NCBI GenBank assembly: GCA_900314365.1
Contig: OMVH01000264.1
Span: forward strand, 1 to 11,189
DNA: 11,189 bases
Reading direction: 5' to 3'
Source of the DNA: an uncultured Prevotella sp.
GTDB taxonomy: Bacteria; Bacteroidota; Bacteroidia; Bacteroidales; Bacteroidaceae
This document shows positions 1-5,053 of this stretch, piece after piece. The position numbers and the translations under genes are program-made. Position 1 is the stretch's first letter, and each line of letters starts with the position of its first letter. Under the pieces are notes generated by a model. The model had not been told where the DNA came from, ran no database searches, and saw only the letters and a program-made list of their open reading frames with translations.

Positions 1-54
1 TAGAGCAACAGCCTTCTAAGCTGTGGGTCCTGGGTTCGAACCCCAGCGGAATCA
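1..54 (+). tRNA. tRNA-Arg (anticodon UCU), 3' part only
   Basis: The 5' acceptor strand and most of the D arm lie outside the window. What remains is the 3' strand of the D stem (GAGC, 3-6), a five-pair anticodon stem (8-12 with 20-24) and a seven-base loop whose anticodon is TCT at 15-17. The T arm is five pairs (30-34 with 42-46) around the canonical loop TTCGAAC (35-41). The 3' acceptor strand is 47-53 and the discriminator base is A54. The next bases are CTT, so CCA is not encoded and would be added after transcription. The UCU anticodon reads AGA and AGG arginine codons. An intrinsic terminator follows closely, so this is the last gene of its transcript. Confidence 0.93.
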
Positions 55-71
55 CTTGGGTACAAAAATGC

Positions 72-112
72 AAGCGCTTATCAATCCATGAGTATTGAAT
101 GCGCTTTTTTTG
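72..112 (+). terminator. Intrinsic terminator of the tRNA-Arg transcript
   Basis: AAGCGC (72-77) pairs with GCGCTT (101-106), and TCAAT (81-85) pairs with ATTGA (94-98) above a small internal loop. The hairpin runs straight into a T-rich tract (105-111, then more T after GA). It begins 17 bases after the tRNA discriminator base and is oriented to end that transcript. Confidence 0.85.
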
Positions 113-190
113 ATTTTTCCAGTTAAGCTTTTTATGTCTTAAATGTTGCTCGGCGGCAGCCGTCGCACCACAATTAGAATTCTGCAATGG

Positions 191-215
191 GGCAAAGTTG
201 AAATGCAACTTTGCC
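191..215. repeat. Perfect 25-bp palindrome (10-bp arms, 5-bp centre)
   Basis: GGCAAAGTTG (191-200) is exactly inverted as CAACTTTGCC (206-215) around AAATG. It sits just before the decayed reading frame at 243 and contains its upstream in-frame TTG. Each arm carries CAACTTTG, one base from the Bacteroidetes -7 consensus TAnnTTTG, one copy per strand. It could be an operator, an RNA hairpin or a degraded bidirectional promoter. No T-tract follows, so it is not an obvious terminator. Confidence 0.6.
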
Positions 216-242
216 ACGAACCTGATAGGTGATACTCTTGTA

Positions 243-760
243 ATGAGTTCGCCCAGTCTGTCAAAGGCCATTGCCGCGTGTCCGTCACAGATGCCGAAAG
301 CGCGCCTGCCGAAATATGTTTATCCGGACGAGGTGCTGTCGGTCTCTGACTTGCAGACGAAGGCCAGGGGCGACAAGGTGTTCACGTTACGAAGAGAAGA
401 GGCAAAGCTAATACATGACCTCGATTTGCATCCTAAGAAAGGTGGTTTGTTCGGTGACCACCTGCTAATGCTGCGACGGAGGCACTAACGAAGCTAACGA
501 CCGTGATGCGGCAGAGAATGAACGCGAGCGATGCCGACGTTGCAGCGCTTAACAAGGTAGTGGCCGCACAGACCAAGTTAGGCGTTGTGGGCGGTACCGT
601 GCAACGCAGCGGCCTGTAACAGCTGACGACCTTTGCCACACAGCGCTCTACACTGGAGCCCCTGTTGCTCGCGATGAACAATTTGGTAGTGCAGCAAAAA
701 AAAAGAAGCTACGCCGCTAAACGGCTACAAAATACCACAGCATCATCGCTGGGCGAATAG
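243..760 (+). pseudogene. Probable decayed gene of unknown function (frameshift plus nonsense codon)
   Basis: I do not recognise this protein. A frame opening at ATG 243 (or TTG 198) reads through a plausible soluble, charged sequence (for example PKARLPKYVYPDEV and DKVFTLRREEAKLIHDLDLHP) and stops at 486-488. A second frame, offset by -1, is open from 458 to a TAA at 617-619. After that stop the same frame is open to TAG at 758-760. Joined, the pieces give about 172 codons, the second half probably helical. The TAA lies in CTG TAA CAG CTG, where a single C-to-T change from CAA would explain it. No slippery heptamer is visible between 458 and 485, so a mutation is likelier than programmed frameshifting. 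Its position next to a tRNA gene suits the remnant of an integrated element, but no integrase or direct repeat of the tRNA end is visible. It could instead be non-coding sequence open by chance. Confidence 0.35.
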
Positions 761-792
761 CGTAGACATCTTTAAGTTCATTGAAATCCGTG

Positions 793-809
793 TCAGAGAC
801 ATTCTCTGA
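793..809. repeat. Small perfect inverted repeat (7-bp arms, 3-bp centre)
   Basis: TCAGAGA (793-799) and TCTCTGA (803-809) flank CAT. It lies between the decayed gene and the paired promoters, about 20 bp beyond the leftward -7 box, so it would fall near the start of a leftward transcript. No T-tract follows on either strand. It could be a protein-binding site or a 5' RNA hairpin; a chance match is possible at this length. Confidence 0.4.
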
Positions 810-829
810 ACGGTTACGACTCGCTGTTG

Positions 830-860
830 CAAAGTTAAAAAAACGTAATACAAAATTCAA
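830..860 (-). promoter_or_regulatory. Leftward Bacteroidetes-type promoter with no recognised gene
   Basis: Read on the minus strand, TTG (860-858) is followed by 20 bases and then TAACTTTG (837-830), matching the TTG/TAnnTTTG consensus. It points into the region between rpsA and tRNA-Arg, where I find no convincing leftward gene. It lies back to back with the rpsA promoter. It could serve an antisense or small RNA, be left over from a lost gene, or be a chance match in AT-rich sequence. Confidence 0.45.
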
Positions 861-871
861 AGCCGAAGCTT

Positions 872-905
872 TTGAAGGCTATGTTGTTAAAATTGAGTAA
901 CTTTG
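872..905 (+). promoter_or_regulatory. Promoter of rpsA
   Basis: TAACTTTG at 898-905 is an exact match to the -7 consensus TAnnTTTG. The best upstream element is TTG at 872-874 (within TTTTG), 23 bases away, slightly longer than the usual 19-21. Transcription would start near 912, giving a leader of about 107 nt before the rpsA ATG. Confidence 0.7.
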
Positions 906-911
906 CGCCGA

Positions 912-1018
912 TTTAATGAAACCGGGATAATTGTTTGCATAAAAACATACGATTGTTCCTGGGGATTTGATTCACATAAAGTCTAACTTTATTAATTATT
1001 AATTTATTATTTTAATTT
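912..1018 (+). promoter_or_regulatory. AT-rich 5' leader of rpsA
   Basis: The inferred leader contains no purine-rich Shine-Dalgarno sequence. Its last 40 bases or so are almost entirely A and T, an unstructured stretch that suits S1-dependent initiation. A near-match to the -7 box (TAACTTTA) occurs within this stretch and could mark a second, weaker start. In E. coli, S1 represses its own mRNA through the leader. Whether that applies here is inference. Confidence 0.4.
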
Positions 1019-2794
1019 ATGTCAGAAGTAAAGAACGAAGGTCTGCAGGACTTTAACTGGGACGAGTTCGAGAACGGCAGAAGCTCCGAGGCTACAAAGG
1101 AAACCCTCGAGAAAGCTTATGACGAGACGCTGAGCAAGATTGCTGAGCAGCAAGTTGTTGAGGGAGAGGTTATTTCCATCGACAAGAAAGAAGTTGTAGT
1201 CAACATTGGCTACAAGAGCGATGGTATAATCCCCGCCTCTGAATTCCGTTACAATCCCGACCTGAAGGTTGGTGACAAGGTTGAAGTCTACGTAGAGAAC
1301 CAGGAGGACAAGCGCGGTCAGCTTGTACTTTCTCACAAGAAGGCCCGCCTGAGCAAGAGCTGGGAGCGCATCAACGAGGCTAAGGACAACGATGAGGTTA
1401 TCCAGGGCTATATCAAGTGCCGTACTAAGGGCGGTATGATAGTCGATATCTTCGGTATCGAAGCTTTCCTCCCGGGCAGTCAGATCGACGTTCACCCCAT
1501 ACGCGACTACGACGTGTTCGTAGGCAAGACAATGGAGTTCAAGGTTGTGAAAATCAATCAGGAATTCCGCAATGTTGTTGTTTCTCACAAGGCTCTTATT
1601 GAAGCTGAACTGGAAGCACAGAAGAAGGAGATTATCTCTCACCTTGAGAAAGGACAGGTGCTTGAGGGCACTGTCAAGAATATCACCTCTTACGGAGTAT
1701 TCGTCGACCTTGGAGGTGTGGACGGACTCATCCATATCACAGACCTTTCTTGGGGCCGCGTGAGCGATCCTCACGAGATTGTGCAGCTTGACGAGAAGAT
1801 TAAGGTGGTTATCCTTGACTTCGACGAGGAAAAGAAGCGTATAGCTCTTGGTCTGAAGCAACTTACACCGCATCCTTGGGATAGCCTCGACCCGAACCTG
1901 AAGGTTGGCGACCACGTGAAGGGTAAGGTGGTTGTGATGGCTGACTACGGCGCATTTGTTGAGATTCAGCCCGGTGTGGAAGGCCTTATCCACGTGAGCG
2001 AGATGTCATGGAGCCAGCACCTGCGTTCAGCTAACGAATTCCTGAAAGTGGGTGACGAAGTAGAAGCTGTCATCTTGAGTCTTGACCGCGAGGAGCGCAA
2101 GATGAGTCTCGGCCTGAAGCAGCTCAAGGAAGATCCTTGGGAGCATATTGAGGAGAAGTATCCTGTCGGAAGCCGTCATACAGCTAAGGTTCGCAACTTC
2201 ACCAACTTCGGTATCTTTGTCGAGCTTGAGGAAGGTGTGGATGGTCTCATTCATATCAGCGACCTGAGCTGGACCAAGAAGATTAAGCATCCTTCGGAGT
2301 TCACTACTGTTGGCGCTGATATTGATGTGGTTGTACTCGAAATTGACAAGGAGAACCGTCGTCTGAGTCTTGGTCACAAGCAGCTTGAGCCCAATCCTTG
2401 GGACACCTACGAGAGCATCTATACACCGGGTTCCGTACATCGTGGCAAGATTACACAGATGATGGACAAGGGTGCTGTCATCACTCTTAATGAAGGTGGT
2501 GAGGGCTTTGCTACTCCGAAACATCTTGTCAAGGAGGATGGCACTCAGGCTCAGCTTGGTGAGGAGCTCGACTTCAAGGTGATAGAGTTTGTTAAGGATA
2601 CCAAGCGCATCATCCTCTCCCACAGCCGTACATTCGAGGACGTGAAGGAGGAGCCTCGCAGCAACCGCAAGCACTCCGGTAACAAGAAGCAGGAGGCTAC
2701 AGCTATCAACAATGTGGCTGCAAGCACATCTCTTGGCGATCTCAATGTGCTGGCTAAGCTGAAGGAAAAGATGGAAAAGGACGAGAAGAAGTAA
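1019..2794 (+). CDS. rpsA: 30S ribosomal protein S1
   Basis: The 591-residue product is the large RNA-binding small-subunit protein that helps recruit and unfold mRNA for translation. It contains six S1 (OB-fold) repeats at roughly residues 46-107, 125-190, 213-279, 296-366, 383-453 and 470-536. Repeats 3 to 5 are the most alike and carry the hallmark GVFVDL/GAFVEI/GIFVEL followed by DGLIH or EGLIH. The first two are divergent, as expected for the ribosome-anchoring repeats. The length is slightly above the 557 residues of E. coli S1. An acidic N-terminal stretch (about 1-45) precedes repeat 1, and a lysine-rich tail (about 545-591) follows repeat 6. The ATG at 1019 gives the expected acidic start, and no Shine-Dalgarno is seen. 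The gene has its own promoter (872-905) and terminator (2824-2866), so it is probably monocistronic. Confidence 0.97.
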   Translation: MSEVKNEGLQDFNWDEFENGRSSEATKETLEKAYDETLSKIAEQQVVEGEVISIDKKEVVVNIGYKSDGIIPASEFRYNPDLKVGDKVEVYVENQEDKRGQLVLSHKKARLSKSWERINEAKDNDEVIQGYIKCRTKGGMIVDIFGIEAFLPGSQIDVHPIRDYDVFVGKTMEFKVVKINQEFRNVVVSHKALIEAELEAQKKEIISHLEKGQVLEGTVKNITSYGVFVDLGGVDGLIHITDLSWGRVSDPHEIVQLDEKIKVVILDFDEEKKRIALGLKQLTPHPWDSLDPNLKVGDHVKGKVVVMADYGAFVEIQPGVEGLIHVSEMSWSQHLRSANEFLKVGDEVEAVILSLDREERKMSLGLKQLKEDPWEHIEEKYPVGSRHTAKVRNFTNFGIFVELEEGVDGLIHISDLSWTKKIKHPSEFTTVGADIDVVVLEIDKENRRLSLGHKQLEPNPWDTYESIYTPGSVHRGKITQMMDKGAVITLNEGGEGFATPKHLVKEDGTQAQLGEELDFKVIEFVKDTKRIILSHSRTFEDVKEEPRSNRKHSGNKKQEATAINNVAASTSLGDLNVLAKLKEKMEKDEKK

Positions 2795-2823
2795 TTTGAT
2801 CTTCTCACTAAGAAATTTTAGTT

Positions 2824-2866
2824 GCGAGGCTGTCATCCTGTTGTGGCAGCCTCGCATTAGTATTAT
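2824..2866 (+). terminator. Terminator after rpsA
   Basis: GCGAGGCTG (2824-2832) pairs perfectly with CAGCCTCGC (2847-2855), and the stem can extend inward through a G-T pair and two more pairs. The tail is T-rich but broken by A and G. It starts 29 bp after the rpsA stop. The stem is strong, but the imperfect T-tract means it could also be an mRNA 3'-end stabiliser. Confidence 0.7.
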
Positions 2867-2960
2867 AATGAAAAGCCTTTGAGAACACGAGCAATTAATA
2901 ATAAATGTTAAGCTGCAAAAAGAAAGTCGCAGCGGATTCAATAATCATTGAAAAAAACAC

Positions 2961-2968
2961 TAAATTTG
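2961..2968 (+). promoter_or_regulatory. Putative promoter of the rho-uvrA-glycosyltransferase cluster (-7 box)
   Basis: TAAATTTG at 2961-2968 fits TAnnTTTG exactly. No good TTG lies at the usual 19-21 base distance, so the -33 element is weak or absent. Transcription would start near 2975, leaving about 60 nt of leader before the rho ATG. It lies downstream of the rpsA terminator and is the only good candidate in the intergenic region. Confidence 0.5.
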
Positions 2969-2988
2969 CAGTCGTTTTAACGCAATTA

Positions 2989-3007
2989 CGTTTCCATCTG
3001 TGAAACG
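2989..3007 (+). other. Small stem-loop in the rho leader
   Basis: CGTTTC (2989-2994) pairs with GAAACG (3002-3007) around a seven-base loop, inside the inferred rho 5' leader and about 30 nt before the start codon. The near-repeat ACGCAATT/ACGCAATC flanks it. E. coli rho is autoregulated by attenuation in its leader. A similar role here is only a possibility. Confidence 0.35.
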
Positions 3008-3036
3008 CAATCTTTTCAAACAGATATTCATACCCA

Positions 3037-5037
3037 ATGTATAGCAAAGACGATTTATCATCGATGTCCATCGTTAGGCTCAAAGAAATTGCCAATGATG
3101 AGGGTGCTACTTTTGCGCCCGATGCCAGCCTGGAAGACATAATTTACGCCATTCTCGATAAACAGGCGGAACTGGAAGGAAGCAAGAATCCCTTAGGCGG
3201 TGCCAAGCGCAAGAGAGTGCGCATTGTCAAGAAAGATATTGACCGTGTTTATTCCGTCAATGGAAAAGAAGGCGAGAATTTTGACCTTAAGAAAAACAAG
3301 CCAGTAGCCGAGTTGCCTTCGCTCTTTAAGGACGATACCGTAGATTCTACACCTGCAGGCAATGAAGTTACAGATGAGGTTAAAACTGCTGAACAGCAAC
3401 CGACGTTGAGTCCAGAAGAAGAACTGGCTGCAATGCCTAAGCATAGAGGTCGCAAGACCAAGAGGGAACTTGAACTCTTGGCAATGATAGAGGCCAAGAA
3501 GAATGCAGAGGCTGCTAAGGCCAATGCCCAGCAAGAATCTGAGCCAGAGAATACTGAGAGCCAAACAGAAGTTCCTGGAGATGATAGTGTGGTTGATCAA
3601 AACGTAGAAAGTGACTCCGCAGTTAATGAGCCACAACAGGAAGAAGGTATGGATTCGCTCATTGCGAAATTACAGGCTAAAGTGAATGCCCATAACGAGA
3701 ATGAGGAAGAAAAACGCGAGGCTATTGAGAATGGAATCTGGGATGGTGACCCGGGTGATGGAACTGACTTCATTCCTGTAGTCGATATACCTATAGAGGA
3801 TCAGGGAGCTGTCCCCAATTACGATATGTTCGACAATCCCACAATGCCCGTCGCTGGCACTGTCCCCTCCTTCCAGACCGTTCCACAGACTTCCGTATCC
3901 GAGGAAGCTTACGATTTCGATAATATCGTATCGGCCAACGGTGTGCTCGAAATAATGCCCGATGGCTATGGCTTCCTTCGTTCCAGTGACTATAACTATC
4001 TGTCATCACCTGACGATGTCTACGTTGCCGGCAACTATATCAAGCGTTATGGCCTGAAAACCGGTGATGTCATTCAGTGCACGGTGCGTCCACCTCATGA
4101 TGGGGAGAAATATTTCCCGATGACCTCTATTGACAAGATTAATGGCCGTGCACCTGATGAAATACGTGACAGGATGCCTTTTGAGCACCTTACTCCCCTC
4201 TTTCCAGACGAAAAGTTTACACTCTGCGGAGACCCTGCTACGACCAACCTCTCAACGCGCATCGTCGACCTCTTCTCTCCCATCGGTAAGGGACAGCGTG
4301 CCCTCATCGTGGCCCAGCCCAAGACGGGTAAGACTATCCTGATGAAGGATATCGCCAATGCCATTGCTGCCAATCATCCTGAAGCATATCTCATGATGCT
4401 GCTGATTGACGAACGTCCTGAGGAAGTCACTGACATGGCACGCACTGTCAATGCCGAGGTCATAGCTTCCACATTCGATGAGCCTGCCGAGCGACACGTC
4501 AAAATTGCCGGTATCGTTCTTGAAAAAGCCAAGCGAATGGTTGAGTGTGGCCACGACGTAGTCATATTCCTTGATTCTATCACTCGTCTTGCGCGTGCCT
4601 ACAACACCGTTTCGCCTGCCAGTGGAAAGGTGTTAACGGGTGGTGTCGATGCCAACGCACTCCAGAAACCCAAGCGTTTCTTTGGTGCTGCACGTAACAT
4701 TGAAGGTGGCGGCTCACTCACAATCATAGCTACCGCTCTCATTGACACCGGTTCAAAGATGGATGAGGTTATCTTTGAGGAATTTAAGGGAACCGGCAAC
4801 ATGGAGTTGCAGCTCGACCGCTCGCTCTCGAACAAACGCATCTTCCCTGCGGTCAACCTCGTGGCCTCAAGCACGCGTCGTGATGACCTGCTGCAGGATA
4901 AGACGACGCTCGACCGCATGTGGATTCTTCGTAAGTACATTGCCGACATGAACCCAGTGGAAGCCATGAATGCTATCCACGATCGTATGGTCCGTACAAA
5001 GGACAACGACGAGTTCCTGCTATCGATGAACTCGTGA
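3037..5037 (+). CDS. rho: Transcription termination factor Rho with a large disordered insertion
   Basis: Rho is a hexameric RNA-dependent ATPase/translocase that releases nascent transcripts. The 666-residue product is much longer than the 419 residues of E. coli Rho. The helical Rho N-terminal domain lies at about 1-45. Residues 50-295 form a low-complexity insertion: a basic patch first (AKRKRVRIVKK), then long E/Q/N/D-rich and proline-containing stretches. The RNA-binding cold-shock-like domain covers about 298-365 (GVLEIMPDGYGFLR). The RecA-like motor covers about 395-650, with Walker A at 425-433 (AQPKTGKT), the catalytic-glutamate segment LIDERPEEVTDM at 456-467, Walker B with FLDSITRLARAYNT at 511-524, and the R-loop GTGNMELQLDRS at 585-596. 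All motor motifs look intact. uvrA begins 16 bp after the stop, which suggests co-transcription. In Bacteroides thetaiotaomicron the equivalent insertion has been reported to drive phase separation; that it does so here is inferred. Confidence 0.97.
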   Translation: MYSKDDLSSMSIVRLKEIANDEGATFAPDASLEDIIYAILDKQAELEGSKNPLGGAKRKRVRIVKKDIDRVYSVNGKEGENFDLKKNKPVAELPSLFKDDTVDSTPAGNEVTDEVKTAEQQPTLSPEEELAAMPKHRGRKTKRELELLAMIEAKKNAEAAKANAQQESEPENTESQTEVPGDDSVVDQNVESDSAVNEPQQEEGMDSLIAKLQAKVNAHNENEEEKREAIENGIWDGDPGDGTDFIPVVDIPIEDQGAVPNYDMFDNPTMPVAGTVPSFQTVPQTSVSEEAYDFDNIVSANGVLEIMPDGYGFLRSSDYNYLSSPDDVYVAGNYIKRYGLKTGDVIQCTVRPPHDGEKYFPMTSIDKINGRAPDEIRDRMPFEHLTPLFPDEKFTLCGDPATTNLSTRIVDLFSPIGKGQRALIVAQPKTGKTILMKDIANAIAANHPEAYLMMLLIDERPEEVTDMARTVNAEVIASTFDEPAERHVKIAGIVLEKAKRMVECGHDVVIFLDSITRLARAYNTVSPASGKVLTGGVDANALQKPKRFFGAARNIEGGGSLTIIATALIDTGSKMDEVIFEEFKGTGNMELQLDRSLSNKRIFPAVNLVASSTRRDDLLQDKTTLDRMWILRKYIADMNPVEAMNAIHDRMVRTKDNDEFLLSMNS

Positions 5038-5053
5038 CCCTACCGTTCAACTT

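Noticed and set aside
441..488. Possible programmed -1 frameshift between the two halves of the 243-760 reading frame, helped by the GGTGGT/ACCACC hairpin at 441-462.
   Set aside because: No slippery heptamer lies in the 458-485 overlap, the hairpin is upstream rather than downstream of it, and the second half also holds an in-frame stop. Mutation is simpler.
433..681. Leftward 82-codon frame downstream of the minus-strand promoter at 830-860.
   Set aside because: The translation is a low-information Ala/Val/Ser/Thr/Leu sequence that mirrors the reconstructed plus-strand frame. Its ATG is about 140 nt from the presumed start site, and no domain is recognisable.
696..704. Run of nine A bases as a phase-variation tract.
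   Set aside because: It lies near the 3' end of an already broken frame, so slippage would have little effect. One short homopolymer is weak evidence.
1..1018. Attachment site of an integrated element at the tRNA-Arg 3' end.
   Set aside because: No second copy of the tRNA 3' end (TTCGAAC with the flanking stem) is visible in the window, and there is no integrase gene.
1022..1993. Leftward 323-codon frame antisense to rpsA, and a second of 304 codons at 2027-2941.
   Set aside because: Both are shadows of the strongly biased rpsA codons. rpsA is certain from its six S1 repeats, and the antisense products show no domain.
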